Positions 11,200 to 23,263 of a stretch of 64,000 nucleotides of DNA are shown here, piece after piece. Below the pieces are notes generated by a model. The model was not told the origin of the DNA. It worked only from the letters and a program-made list of their open reading frames with translations, and did not search any database. Positions within the stretch are counted from its first letter, which is position 1. Every line of letters begins with the position of its first letter. The stretch spans positions 29,644,501 to 29,708,500 of the forward strand of contig NC_065874.1 in assembly GCF_933775445.1 (NCBI RefSeq), written 5' to 3'. A program made the translations under genes and the position numbers. This DNA is from Argentina anserina (Eukaryota; Streptophyta; Magnoliopsida; Rosales; Rosaceae).

Positions 11200-11962
11200 T
11201 TTCAAGAGTTCCAAATAAACCAGGTCAACATAATAGCACATTGAACTTGCTCCAAATTATTAGTATAAAATAAAGATTTCAGCCAGGAAAGAAAAGTATC
11301 AGGCCATCCAATAAGAGAACAAACCGAAGACAGAGACCAGACTTGAGCAGCAAATGAACAATGCAAGAAAATATGATCTACTGTTTCAGCATGAGTATGA
11401 CAGAAAGGACAATTACTAGGAATGGTAGAATTATAGAGAGAGAGAGTATATCTTGTTGCAAGTCTATTTCTAAATAAGAGCCAAGCAAAACTTTTAACCT
11501 TCGGAGGAAGTTGGATTTTCCAAATTTTGGAAAGAAAAGAAGCATTAGAATGTTTTGAGATACACTGCATTAGCAACCTGGAAGCAGAGCTAATAGTAAA
11601 GGAACCAAATAAACTGGTCAGGTCTAGGATGTAGAGGGAGAGGTATGGCTGTAATCTTGTTAACAATGTCTTGAGGTAAAATGGCCTGCAGTGCTGGGAT
11701 ATCCCAAGAAGAATAAGAAATAAAATGATCTACTGTAATATTCCAGTTTATACCAGTACGTTGATCCTCAGAATGAATAAGAAAAGTAGGGAAAGGAAGG
11801 ACCCAATTAAATTTCCAGAAAATAACAGTTTGACCGTCACCAATAATCCACCTCATTCCTTCTAAAAGAGTACCTCTAGAATCCAAAATGCATTTCCAAG
11901 CAAGAGAATAATAGGAGGTTTTAGTAAGAGAAAGAAAATGATCACTTCTGATCCCTCCTCAT
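11200..11962 (-). pseudogene. L1-type LINE ORF2 C-terminus (zinc-binding RT region)
   Basis: The minus strand encodes the end of a plant non-LTR retrotransposon ORF2. It has the segment MRWIIGDGQTVIFWKFNW, then, after a frameshift near 11600, the zf-RVT domain (IWKIQLPPKVKSFAWLL, the CPFCHTHAETVDHIFLHC cluster and VWSLSS). RT and endonuclease parts are missing. Its right edge abuts sequence that also occurs at 18320 next to a small gene, so the LINE piece replaces or interrupts the copy of that gene. Confidence 0.85.
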
Positions 11963-12240
11963 TGTTTACTATCTTCCAATCTCAATGCAGGATCACAAGC
12001 CATGCACGTACAGTAAGGTTTAAGAGTCGGACTCTTTGGTTTTGAGTTCACATCCGGTCTCAACTTTGATGTACAGAACGGCCTACATTACGTAGAGATC
12101 AAGCTAGGATCAACCAGCCTAGCTTCTTTTACGTTTCTGCTATATTACTAGCTTCGGTCTCAAATGAGCTGCGTTGATCCATTATTGTTTCTTGTTTTTA
12201 GTTGCTACAACCTTAGATTGGCCATGTATGAAGGCCTCAC
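11963..12240. repeat. Duplicated 3' end of the At4g14450-like gene region
   Basis: This stretch matches about 18320-18590 with small differences, beginning at the codons for the last 20 or so residues of the small gene there and running through its 3' flank (gtttaagagtcggactctt in both). Only the tail of the gene is present, so this copy is non-coding debris. Confidence 0.8.
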
Positions 12241-12324
12241 TATCTTCTGCAGCCCTGAACTCTTGCAAATTTAAAAACCATTCCTAAATCCTGATAACTA
12301 CAAGATAAGGTTTTCAAGCAATGA

Positions 12325-13345
12325 TTACTGATTTCCTCTTGTTTTTTTTTGGCAGACAAGAGCAGAAGAATTTCTAACGACACAAGCAATTAACAAAAAT
12401 TCAATAGCCTATACCACAAGACCAAGCTGACCAGCTATCAGGTTAAACCACGTTGTGCTGCTAAGCTCAGCGGACTGTGACATATCAACATAAAAATATC
12501 TTGGTCACACTTAATCATCAAAACCACAAAAGCAAACCACTAGAAGTCTAAAAGTGAGGTATACCGTTAGTGAGATGGTAGCATCAGAAGTAGCACCAAT
12601 GTCATACCCAAATAACAGACCACCTAATGCCGGAAACACAAAACTAGAATTCCAAGGGAAGTTGGTTATTAACACAATTACAAGAACCAGGAAGTAGAGA
12701 AATGTTCAAACACAAATTTCCGCAGATTGCAGTCTCTACAAATTTCCACAGTTTTTCTTTCTTTAACTTTATATATAAACTACACTAGTACAGAGGCATA
12801 GCTTACTACTCATCAAAAAGCACTCAACTGATTTCAATCAGTACCTAGCTCCAGTTCAATTCCTCGATTAAATTGATTTCCAAGCGTGAACTTAAAACCA
12901 AAAAAGTAGAGTTTTCCAAGCATAAACTTCAGCCCAATGCAGTGTGCAAGTTCATCTGAAAGCTGCTCCTTTCTTTAGTTTAAATATTCACCTACAAGGC
13001 ATAAGTTCACAATCCTTAAAAAAATATATATACTCAACTTGCTTCACTAGTCACTACCAAATAAAAACTAAATCATGAAACTTTAAGGTCCTTTTTTAAG
13101 GTGCAATTCAGGCCATTCATTACATAGGTTAACAAAACAAAACTGAGGTTTTAAAAAGAACACACATTTACTCAAAGTACGAGAAAAATCATATAAACAA
13201 ACAAACTGGGTAGAAACTTACGGAATATCACAGAAAACCATGAGAAATCTTCTTGTGGAGTTGCATCAGGGATTAGTGACGCTCAATCCCCTGAAGAATA
13301 GTCATTCTGAGATCCAACCTACACAAGAAACCAACCAATGTTCTT
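12325..13345 (-). pseudogene. Second partial copy of the sugar-transporter gene (exons 2-4)
   Basis: This parallels 2417-4225 without the hAT insertion. Exon 4 (12474-12415) reads SAELSSTTWFNLIAGQLGLV with a CAG acceptor and no stop. Exon 3 (12643-12565) encodes the FPALGGLLFGYDIGAT helix with the same phase. Exon 2 begins at 13318 but has a short deletion that creates a stop (SSGD*). Exon 1 and everything after exon 4 are absent. It is therefore a truncated duplicate whose damage differs from that of the other copy. Confidence 0.82.
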
Positions 13346-13766
13346 CTCAAAAAAAAAAAGATAGAAAGAAACCAACCTAGGGGTCATCATTTGACCCATG
13401 AGCCCGAGCCCGCTCTACCCGATAGGGCCGAAGTCCGGCCCAGTCCTCCATTAGAGCAGGCCGGCCCTAGCCTTTTCTGAATAGGGTTGGGCAAGGGTTG
13501 AGCAAATCAAACCCGGTCCGGCCCTACTTATGCCCTTTTGGGCCAAGTCCGGCTCGGCCTTAGAAGTCCGCCTTATTTAACCAGTTTAGGCCCTAATAAT
13601 AATTTATTTATTTTTCTATTTTTAAATATATATTTTATATTTTATATACAATACACATCACCTTTTTTGCAATTGATTTTGTAAATTTTATGTCTTATAG
13701 TTCTATTTGTTATGAAAAATAACAATGGTTTTTGAGTAATTTGATATAAGATATTGATATATAATC

Positions 13767-14778
13767 GGCAAAAAGACTGATTTGCACCCTGAACTTGCAT
13801 TTGAGTCAATTTACCTCCTAAACTTAGTAAAAATTGTCGATTTGCACCATATCCGTTAAATTTAATGTTTTCCATCCAATTTTAAGTCACATGTCATGCA
13901 TTTGAGGGGCAATATTGTCATTATATATTTATTCATATTTAATAATGAAATAAATTAATAAAATTACTTAAGATGAACACTTGTTACAATTTTTTTTCGA
14001 AACATGTTATTTTTTTTATATATTTATTATTTTACGTGTAGTATGTTAAAAGATATTAGAAAAATATAAATAAATACATTGAAAATTAAAAATAAATGTG
14101 TGTTCTGGGAGAATTATTATTCTACTATTGTGTATGTCTTAGCCTTATTAGGTTTCCTGTTAGATATAGATTCGCATCTCTATAATAGATTAGGACTCTG
14201 AATCCTACGGGATTGTAGTTATGTAATGCCTATATATAAGCCTCATTATCAATAATTAAATGGTTACGTTTTGTTCTATTACGTCGTTATTATTCTCGTT
14301 TCGTTCCTCCTTCAACAATGTGTATATATGAATATGGGTAAATTTCTCCTATGGTACCTGATGTTTGGCTACTTGGACAATTTGGTACCTGATGTATGAA
14401 AACGGACAATTTGGTATCTAAAGTTCTCAAATTTAGGTCATTTTGGTACTTATGTCAATTTTGACCATTTTTTCAGGGTTATTTCCGTCATCTTATCTTC
14501 ACTTTTAAGAGTTAAGACTTAAACTTTCACTCCTCATCTCGTTATCTTTTACGAAAATTTAAAACTTAGCCGATTGAACGACTACTCTTGTAATCTTATT
14601 TTTTATATCCATCGAGGTGATTAATTAATCGAAAACTGCAGGTCAAGAAGAGTCAGAGACATCCTCAACTTGAGTTATATTTTTTACCAAATTTAGGAGG
14701 TAAATTGACTCAAATACAAGTTCAGGGTGCAAATTGACAATTTTAGCCAAATTTGGGGTGTATTTTGGCAATTTTGCC
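13767..14778. mobile_element. MULE-type non-autonomous element with perfect 9-bp target duplication
   Basis: The sequence is bounded by identical tatataatc (13758-13766 and 14779-14787). The terminal inverted repeats start GGCAAAA and extend over roughly 100 bp: the left arm has tttgcaccctgaacttg and the right arm its near-complement caagttcagggtgcaaa. A 9-bp duplication with long inverted arms is diagnostic of Mutator-like elements. There is no transposase. It contains the LTR-like segment at about 14131-14317 and another repeat at 14335-14640 (ggtacctgatg repeated). Confidence 0.8.
14131..14317 (+). mobile_element. Solo-LTR-like fragment
   Basis: A TG...CA bounded segment with a TATA-like cctatatataag followed by an aataa signal resembles a short copia LTR. 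No matching second LTR or internal region was found and no clear 5-bp duplication is visible, so the call is tentative. Confidence 0.35.
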
Positions 14779-15239
14779 TATATAATCACTTAGATTTAAA
14801 GTTATAGATGTTTTAATTTAAATCTAAGGCATATATGTATTTATAATATGATCATATACTTGTAAAAAGAGACTTGTCTTATACTTACAATTACATAAAT
14901 AAATTTTGAGAAAACAATTAAACATAATATTTTTATTTTTGTTAAATAAAAAAAGGCATATTCAGCCTATTTCGGCCCTATTTAGCTCTATTTGGAGGGC
15001 CGGCCCAACCCGCCCTCTTAGCCCTAAAGAAATGGGCTTTTAGGGCGGGTAAGGGTTTGAAAATCAGAGCCCTAGCTCGGCCTTTATCTAAGTAGTCACC
15101 ATTTGGTTTCCTCTCATTTTGGGTTGTTGTATTAAAAGTGAATTTGGGCAGGTGACTATCACCACATTCCGTATGTAATTTTGAAATTCTAGTTTTGCGG
15201 AAATGTTCAAATTGTTATTCTAGTTTTGTGAAGGTAAAG

Positions 15240-15715
15240 TTATTTTGTTTGTAAAAATCTCTTTCACATGGTTAGTAATGGCTCCATGTCATTTGTTCGC
15301 TTGCCAATTTCTTTTGTTTCAGTTTGTTAAACTTAAAAACCACCCCAATATACTTTTTATGTTCCATATTGGGATTTGACATAATCGAGCTGCTCACGAA
15401 GCAACTAAGCTTGGTTCAAGGACATTGGGGCTTTTCACTTGGTTGGAGACTCCTCCACCATCTCTCACTATGCTTCTCAAGAATGATGAATTGCCTTGTC
15501 CTCATGGAATTGTAACTGAGTAGGAGCTATGTTCCTACTCTTTTTTTTTGGCGTCTTAGATCGTTCTTCTTCTTGTCTCTCCTAGTGAGATGAGATGTGA
15601 GCAGATAACCTTGTTATTTTTGTTGTACTAGTTGGGCTTCAGGTTTTTCTAGGCCTTGTGGTTGGGTACTTTTGGCCCTCCTTTTATGAAGTATTATTAT
15701 TCACCCAAAAAAAAG
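15240..15715 (+). pseudogene. LINE 3' end (RNase H tail and A-rich terminus)
   Basis: Broken frames give fragments in the style of a plant LINE RNase H C-terminus (a GFD-N-AAHE-like stretch followed by GHWGFSLG). A 3' UTR follows that ends in cacccaaaaaaaag near 15715. Only the extreme 3' part of the element is present, as expected for a 5'-truncated LINE insertion. Confidence 0.5.
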
Positions 15716-15906
15716 ACCATGCCAAAAGTCTGGTATTCAAGACCCGCACTAATGTGGATGTTGAGATTCGATCACAATACGAAGGTACAGTTTCAACCTA
15801 TCTTGTTGACTTATATTTCAAAAAATAAAACATATAATTATATCTTAAGTTAAATAGGAATTTGTGAATGAAGGTTTAGATCATATTAACTCATTAGTTA
15901 GATGAC

Positions 15907-17545
15907 TAACGAGGGCGGTGAAGTCTCTAGACTAATATTATGAAAGAAACACTAGTAGCCGCCCCCATTAGGGTTTTGTGATCGCTACCCTTATTTAACC
16001 TATTTTTACTAGCCTGCCTCCTCTCACAAATCCATTGCCTCCCATCATTCACCATGACAAGTCTGGAAGAGGTCACTGTTAGCTTTACGCACTCCATGAC
16101 TCTTGCTAGTGATGATGTTATCGATGTTTCCTCCACGGATCCTTTCGAGGATCCCCCAATCAAAACTAACACCTTTCTTTTGGCCAAAACGTTAACCACT
16201 AATTTGGTGGATGTCAAGGATCTGCAAAGTGTGTTTCGTCGGATTTGGAAGCTCCATCGGCGTTTTAGGGTTTAAGAGCGTGGACCTTCACTGTTTGTTT
16301 TCCATTTTGACATGGCGAAGGATCGCAAAAAAATATTTTGGGGAGGACCGTGGTACTATCAACATGCTCCTATGCAATTGGAAGAGTACGATGGACTGCG
16401 ATCTTCATCGTCTATTCTGATGAACAAGTTGTATTTTTGGGTGAGGTTGCAAGGTATCCCGCCGGCACTGGAGCAAGAGAGGTACATCAAGAACATTATC
16501 TCTGTTGCAGGGTCGTATGTGTGCATGTATGATGATTTGTATACCTATCATCAAAAGGCTAGGGTTAGGGTTTTTCGAGGCCTTAACAATCCTTTCTTCA
16601 AGAAGAAGACTTTGAAGATTACTGCAGGGGTGATTGAGGAAATTGAGTTTGATTTTGAACATCTTCATGGTGTTTGTAAGCATTGTGATCTCATCTACCA
16701 TGAAGGGGATCATTGTTTCAAGTTAGGAGGCCCTAACCTTGGTATGGCTATGGCGTCGAGTTCTAGTGTCGCGCCGTCTTTTTCCAAGATGCCTCAAATT
16801 GGTCTGCAAGAGGGTATGTTTCGTTTCAAGGGTGTGGATGTTTCCCATATGCCTTCAATTGCATGGAACTTCTTTGCTTTCAAACCGAAATTGAGAAAGC
16901 CTACCATTCAGTGTCGTGAGGAAGGGGAGTCTTCTACGGCTATTGTGATTGTTGAGCCACAACCTGAGCCTCCTTTGATTACTTTGAAGAGGGCACGATC
17001 AGAAGTTGTTGTGGCGTTGCCAAAAAAACCGAATGTGCTATTATTGAAGGATAAGGCACATAACTCTCTGAAGAGGGTGAAGGTGCCGAGAGTAAAGCTC
17101 ATGGCTAAAGCTTTTGGCCTTGTGGAGGATGGGAGTCGCAGGTTGGTGCCTTAGCAAAGTGGGGAGTTCAATGATGAAGCAAAGAAGAAGAGGGGCCGGC
17201 CTTATGGCTCCAAAAATAAACCCAAAAAGAAGAAGGCAGTTCAAGCGGAGATGGTCTATGCCTCCAAGCCCCATGTCACATTCCAGGCCCTAGTGTGAAG
17301 GGCAAAGAGAAAGTTTAGAGGGGTTCTGTTGCATATTGCTATGCTCGTTTAAGTCGTAGAATAAGCAAATTTTAGGAATAATTGAGCGTCCCCTAGTACT
17401 AAAGAATAGTTCTATACCGCATGCTAACTTTGAGTTTTACTCATGATCTCTTTTCTTGTACGTAGTTACAGATGATGAGTATATAACGGCAATTCAGGCC
17501 AAGGAGAAATTTTATAAAACAAAAGTATGTTTATCATCAAAAAAA
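15907..17545 (+). mobile_element. Deleted LINE: 5' UTR, ORF1 and 3' tail, with target duplication
   Basis: The element is flanked by agatgac at 15900-15906 and 17546-17552 and ends in an A-run after ttatcatc. It contains about 147 bp of 5' leader, a full ORF1, then only a short 3' region. The whole ORF2 (endonuclease, RT) is missing. Having a 5' leader and a 3' end while lacking the middle suggests an internal deletion before or after insertion rather than 5' truncation. Confidence 0.8.
16054..17154 (+). pseudogene. LINE ORF1 (DUF4283-type RNA-binding protein), one in-frame stop
   Basis: A single frame of 367 codons runs from ATG 16054 to 17154, broken only by TAA at 16273-16275. The N-terminal domain resembles the DUF4283/gag-like domain of plant LINEs: residues VDVKDLQSVFRRIWKLHRRF, then after the stop SLFVFHFDMAKDRKKIFWGG and LYFWVRLQGIPPALE. 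A CCHC knuckle CKHCDLIYHEGDHC follows. A basic C-terminus (KKPNVLLLKDKAHNSLKRVK) would bind nucleic acid. Such proteins coat the LINE RNA. Near-intactness suggests a fairly young copy. Confidence 0.8.
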
Positions 17546-17552
17546 AGATGAC

Positions 17553-18011
17553 GTACAAGGGCATGGCCTATTCTCATCATTACCTCCATCCGTGGTTAAT
17601 TTCCTCCACTAGTTAAGAGGTTTACCAGGAAAATCCTCTAAACAAACTGATACATAGTGGGATCAGATATTTGACTACAAGGGATAAACCCCTAAACTCC
17701 TAGGATGTAGGCCCTCATTTCAATATTGGAGCAAATGACCGTTATTCAAACTGTCCTTCTCCCATTTCAGGAAAACGCAATTTTTCTGACCATTCACCTC
17801 TTAAACCAACCCCTTAATTTTAGAGTCAAGAAAATAATTAGTCATAATAATTAGTACCATTTCTATGTATACCATTTTGGTTAACTTGCATATATATACC
17901 CCTTTCAAAACCAAGCAGTTAACCCAACAGCAGAGTGAACGATCCAAAACTGTGAGTGAAATCTTGAACAGACGTTTGAAGCCATTGAAATCATACAACG
18001 TTTGTTTAGCA
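17553..18011. other. Upstream region of the small gene at 18012
   Basis: No repeat ends or other genes were recognised. A TATA-like tatatatacccc lies at about 17890, roughly 120 bp before the ATG, and could serve as promoter. Confidence 0.4.
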
Positions 18012-18377
18012 ATGGAGTTTCACAATGCATGCAGCCTCAAAGAAAAAGATGGGAGGCTCCGAACTAGGCTACAAAAGCAAGCTCCGGCACCTCTTCATCT
18101 TGATCAAATGACAAGCAACGCCCCAACAGACCCTTTATCAGATACCCCCAATGCAATTCCATTATTATCTCCTGTAGTCATTCGATCCCCGGCATCAATT
18201 GCAGAGAAAATGGAGACAGACGGCCACCAAGACATGAGCAGTCGAAGCAATGCTACGCCAGAATCACCCTTTCCGGTTGGAGCTGGATGGCAGCATCCGG
18301 CTGTGTCAAACTTTGCGGATCCCTCATTGTTTACTTTCTTCCAATCTCAATGCATGATCACAAGCCATGCACAGTAA
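18012..18377 (+). CDS. Small protein of the At4g14450-like family, function unknown
   Basis: One exon of 121 codons starts MEFHNACSLKEKDG. The conserved-looking core is RLRTRLQKQAPAPLHL followed, after a variable linker, by NAIPLLSPVVIRSP. This resembles the RLQRRAP...AIPLLSPLV signature of small plant proteins grouped with At4g14450. The rest is Ser/Thr/Pro-rich and probably disordered; no signal peptide or membrane helix is visible. In-frame codons continue upstream to 17865, but this methionine is preceded by AT-rich leader-like sequence and gives the family-like start. The 3' end is duplicated at 11963. Family assignment rests on memory of the short motifs. Confidence 0.55.
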   Translation: MEFHNACSLKEKDGRLRTRLQKQAPAPLHLDQMTSNAPTDPLSDTPNAIPLLSPVVIRSPASIAEKMETDGHQDMSSRSNATPESPFPVGAGWQHPAVSNFADPSLFTFFQSQCMITSHAQ

Positions 18378-19239
18378 GGTTTAAGAGTCGGACTCTTTAG
18401 TTTTGAGTTCATGGATCGGCCGGTCTCAACTAGCTAGGATCAACCAGCCTAGCTTCTCTTACGCTTCTGCTACATTACTAGCTTCGGTCTCCAATGATCT
18501 AAGTTGATCGATTTTTGTTTCTTCTTGTTTTTTGTCGCTACAACCTTAGACTGGCCATATATGAAGGCCTTCCATATTTTTTGCAGCCCTGAACTTTCCT
18601 AAACAAGATAAGGTATGTTCATGTAATACAGACACCGGACCACAGTAGAAGGAAGATGAATGATGAGCTGTCCCGAACCTCAATGTCCAATTTCATATGT
18701 CACACATACCAGACTGTTTCTTCCTCAACTGTTTCACCTCAACTGTATTAGCCAAACATCCAAGAGACTAATGTGCACGTCCGTAGACTAACAAACAAAT
18801 CTGACCATTTCAGAAAGAATAAGTTCTCTAAAGATATGGTTTCAGTAGATTTGGAAACATATGCTACAACTGAATACAAGCTGAAGTTATCTCAACTGCG
18901 AAGTTTCTAAGCGATGCAATTCTCAACTCGAACCAATAAATCCAAGTACAGAGTCAATGGAATCACATTCCATTGCACAAAATATTTAAACTTTAGAAAC
19001 GTGCCTCAGTGGCCCTCCATTGTAAAGGCCGAAAAGAAAAAAGCATTCATCCTTTATGTACAGAGGCCAACATCATCGGTCCCAATCTTAACAGGATATC
19101 TAGAATGTTTCTCTCCCCCTCAAAGCTTTCTTAATAATAGTTCATAAAGAAAAATTACAAAACACCCACAGGCCAATGGTAACACTGGACTTGCTCTGGT
19201 AACGGAACTGCATGCCAGGATAGACATATCTCCAACTAA
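18378..19239. other. 3' flanks of the small gene and of TFIIA
   Basis: This convergent intergenic region holds the duplicated 3' flank of the small gene (to about 18600) and then the presumed 3' UTR of the minus-strand TFIIA gene. No further gene was recognised. Confidence 0.5.
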
Positions 19240-22200
19240 TCAGAAGTCAAACTCTCCAGTCGCCTGCGATGAGAATTTAAAAGTGAACTCATGAGTATTA
19301 GACCAAAAACATGCAAGGATCTCATTTCTTTAAAGCTGAACTTCACCTTATTAAAAAGGACATCCTTGTTGTTTATGTGCATAATGCCATCCTTCAGTGT
19401 GCACTTCCACCTGCTCTTGGTGCGTGTCACCTATGAACAAAACAAAACGAGAATTAACATACAACAGCATACCAGATCTGGTCTGCGGAACAGAAATTTA
19501 AGTATTTTTATACAGAGCGAGTGGTGACCTTATCAAACTGAGCCAGTACCAAATGCTGTGTGTTCAGTTCCTCCCCTTGGTCCACATCATCCAAATCATC
19601 ATCATCATTTTCATTCAATGGGGGCTCATCATCATCCTCATCATCTCCAACATCATTCTGAACAACAGGAGCTGGAGTGCTGACTGGTGCATCTGAAGTA
19701 TAAAAAAATCACATAAGAAGCGGAGTTAAATATTAGGAAACAAAAGTTATCTTACATAAAAGAATCTAAAGTAGTCATGACATTCAAAATTGTATCAAAA
19801 AGTTTCACAGTTACCACTGGCTGGTGTGTTGGCAATGTTGTAGTCTTCATTGAAACCTCCTTGATAATTGTATATCTGTAAGTAACATCCAGTCAGTCTG
19901 CCAATATATTCACTTTAGGGAAAGAGAGATGGAGAAACAGGAACTCTCATCTTCAATTTCCAACCATACAAGTCAATTCGCTGGATATAATTATGTTCTT
20001 TTGAATTTTAGAGTTCATAAGCAGCCAAACTATCACGATACTAGTTCCAAATAAGTTAAATAGCTATAACGGTCAGAACTTGATATCTCACAATCTGCTT
20101 AACCGAACAAATTTTGTTCCACTCTGACTCGTTTATCCAAAAGTAAATACCAAAACCACGTGTGTCCAGACATTATTGTTAACACAGATAAAAAGGCACA
20201 CACGATTAAAAGACAATAATATGCTACATGCAGAATTTTAGGAACCGTCTTTACATTGGGAGTAGATAGCTCTTCATATGGATCAGGGATTGGCCCATCA
20301 AGTTGAGGAATCTTCGGTGAACAAGCGGACATCTTACCATACGCACACCCACCACCAACAGAAGTGCTCCCTCCACAAATCTGTGAGGTCAGTAACATAA
20401 TGTGCATCAGAAATTGGTACGAAATCAATATTAATGCAGTGCTACATATATAATTCATGCTAATCTATAAGTGATCAGCAAGCTTACGGCTTGAACTAGT
20501 AGAGATCAAACAAAAAATAAAAACAAGGAAAGTTAACATCAATGGAACTCAACTGGTCTGTTTCCAACTAATGGAGATGTTTCTACAAAATTAACTATAG
20601 TCAGGTCAACATAAGCAGATGCTATAAACTCCTAATACATATTAAGTAGGTTTTAGAAAGATCAGCCCCACTTCCAACAAATTAGTACAAACAGAACATT
20701 CATGTATTCAACATCCAAGGAGGGTCTGCAAATAGCAACAGCAAAAACGATGCAAAAAACACAGGCCTTATGAGCAGAAACAATAATTCCTAGTACACTA
20801 AGAATATTATGAAGAGCAGAAAATAAAATACATCAGTACAAGACTTTTTTGAGTTTCAACCAAACCAAATGATGAAAACAAACCACTCCGAACAGAATTC
20901 TAGAGCGGTTAAAAAAGGGTCTGAAGGAACATCCCTGAACTGCTAATAAATTAGGCCCTAAAAGGCAGATTCTTTAGATATATCTACATTTCAGTACTTT
21001 CCCATAAGTATATCTCTAATCTTTCCCCCTTTCAGTCACCAAACTGAGCACCTCCTACCTTAACCTAACATTTATTGGTAAGTTTTGGCACTTTACATGA
21101 ACACAACATCATCCACAAATCCATAATACACCTACCCCTTTCCCTTTCTTTCATATATTTTTGAGAATATCAGACCAAATCCAACTTCTAATAAATCTTT
21201 TAAAATGTCATTCAGTGCTTTTAGAAGAAGAAAAAAACTAACAAAACAAAACAAAAAACAAACCTCAATCTCAAAAAATTCGGGTATAGCATCTGCGGCT
21301 CCATCTTGCTGGGGTATAAACCCACCAGCTTGAAATTGTGGGGGGATTTCTTCACGTTTTCGCTTTCCAGCAGACATTGTGAAGAAGTCCTGAAATATCT
21401 CCACGACAACATCAATAGTTAGCTATACTAGTAACATAATTATATCACCATAAAACAGACTGTATGTCCTCGATAGGGATGCAGTAGAAGAAGCAATGAA
21501 AAAGAATGTATAAAAACCAACTCCAATCAGAAGATGTTTAATCATCAGTTTTCCTTCAAACCCAGTTTTTTCTTTCTTTCTGCACTTTCACTTTAGTTAT
21601 TAACAGCATTACCTGTGTCGGGGATTGATGAGAGGTTCCTCTATCCACCTCATCCCGCCCTTCCACGTAAGCTACACAAATAAAGTGTGAATCAATACCC
21701 AACCATGGAGGGTAAAGAAGTATATCCGATATAATATTCAACTTACCAATATTAACGTCAAGTGGGGGTCGCTGGGTCATCCAAGGTGAAGGAGGTTGCT
21801 GCAGCCAAAACAAACAATAATTACGCTTTCTTCTACTTGAATCAACCCAAAGGACTATATCTTAAATCTACTTTTATAGTAATCTACTTTTTAAGTAACT
21901 ATATACCCAATGTCCTATTCACAGGTACATTTATACCACTGATTTAATTATCGTTATAATTTCAAAATTGGTTGTCATTTTACATAAATCAGTTTACACC
22001 AAAACATAATCATTCCATATTTATGATAACAATCATGTAAAAATCATATAGAGGCATCTTTAGGGGAACTTTGCAGCAACTTTAAGAACTTGAAATTCCA
22101 TGAATTGAACATGTATGTTTCATATACTCATACCATCCAGGATGACTTGTTCTACTCTCACTCTCCGGCACATGTTGCAATTTGAATTCTAGTATGTAGG

Positions 22201-23263
22201 AAGTGACCAATATTCGAGCAACATTATAGTGAGATTTTATTCTAGAAAATTTTCATGCCATCAAATTCTTTCACCAAAGGTATGTGCATTTAATTTCAAA
22301 ATAATAATTTAGCGTGAAATTAGTCAAAAGATACTCTTTTCTGTCTTGACAATTAACAGTAATCCATTCTCAACTAGATATTGACAATTGTTCCACCATA
22401 TTGGGTGTTCCCCTACAATTTTTTTTATTACATCATGCCTGCAACTTATACACGCAGAATGGAGTGTTTACCATGTATGGGCTAGGTCTTCCAGGTTTCG
22501 TCTCTGTATTTCCACCTGCGTTGCCGCCGCCAGAATCATCACTACCTCCAGTAGGAATATTATAATTCTCTGCAGTTCCCGGTAGAGGTGTTTGACCGGG
22601 AGTTGATGGGGGCAAAGTAGTGGGCAAAGGAGTTTGCATTGGAGTCTGACATTCCAAGAGGCACCCACAACATCAACAATGTGAAAAAAAAACTCATTGC
22701 AAAGACAGAAAATCACAGTGAAACAAAACGCAAAACTCACTGGAGGGAAGAGTAATTCAGCAGTGGGAGTTTCATACTCCTCAGTCCCTTCATACGGCAC
22801 ATTGAGATCATGAACTGGAGCAGCTCCAGGCGCGGGCTTCACCGCCGCAGACCTCTCAATTGGAGCATTTACAACCCCAGCTTGCATCATTTTCGCCTCC
22901 CAAGTCTGCGAAATTCACCCCGAAAAGTTCAACCAACATCAACTAAACCACACTTACAATCCAAATCACCCCCTCACAATCCAAAACCCTAGATATGAAA
23001 CCAGATCGAGCTCTAATAAGTAATTAACCAGGTCCATCATACACCTCCAGATCATTAAAGCACAATTCAACCTACATAATTACCAATTTCGATATCGAAA
23101 GTCAAAAAATCAAGAGAGAAATTAGCGAATGAGAGATTAAAGGGATGTTTACTCCTTGAAGCTCCTTGAGGACGTCTTCACCGGCGCCATTGGCGAACTC
23201 TTCTTTGACCTTGTTGATGACGTCCTCGATGACACTGATGTAGACAGCGCTCGTCGTCGTCAT
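19240..23263 (-). CDS. Transcription initiation factor IIA large subunit (TFIIA alpha/beta)
   Basis: Eleven exons join in frame to 381 codons: 23263-23153, 22905-22741, 22645-22472, 21798-21747, 21671-21613, 21389-21264, 20380-20255, 19875-19815, 19692-19529, 19430-19347 and 19263-19240. All introns are GT-AG. The N-terminal helical domain (VYISVIEDVINKVKEEF, VLKELQG) forms the four-helix bundle with the small subunit. A variable Pro/Gly-rich linker includes LNVPYEGTEEYETPTAELLFPP. An acidic Asp/Glu run (exon 9) precedes the C-terminal beta-barrel part (TQHLVLAQFDKV, RTKSRWKCTLKDGIMHIN, ATGEFDF end). TFIIA stabilises TBP on the TATA box in the nucleus. Length and motif order match plant TFIIA-L; no lesions were found. 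The last exon codes only seven residues. Confidence 0.93.

Larger units (their letters stand above)
13381..15100. mobile_element. GGGCCGGCC-rich element split by nested insertions
   Basis: GC-rich sequence full of GGGCC/CGGCCC words occurs on both flanks (13381-13600 and 14955-15080, the latter largely the reverse complement in character) around an AT-rich core. Such ends are typical of a group of plant hAT-like elements. A full terminal match is not seen, so the outer limits are approximate. The core contains a MULE-like element that itself holds further repeats. Confidence 0.45.
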
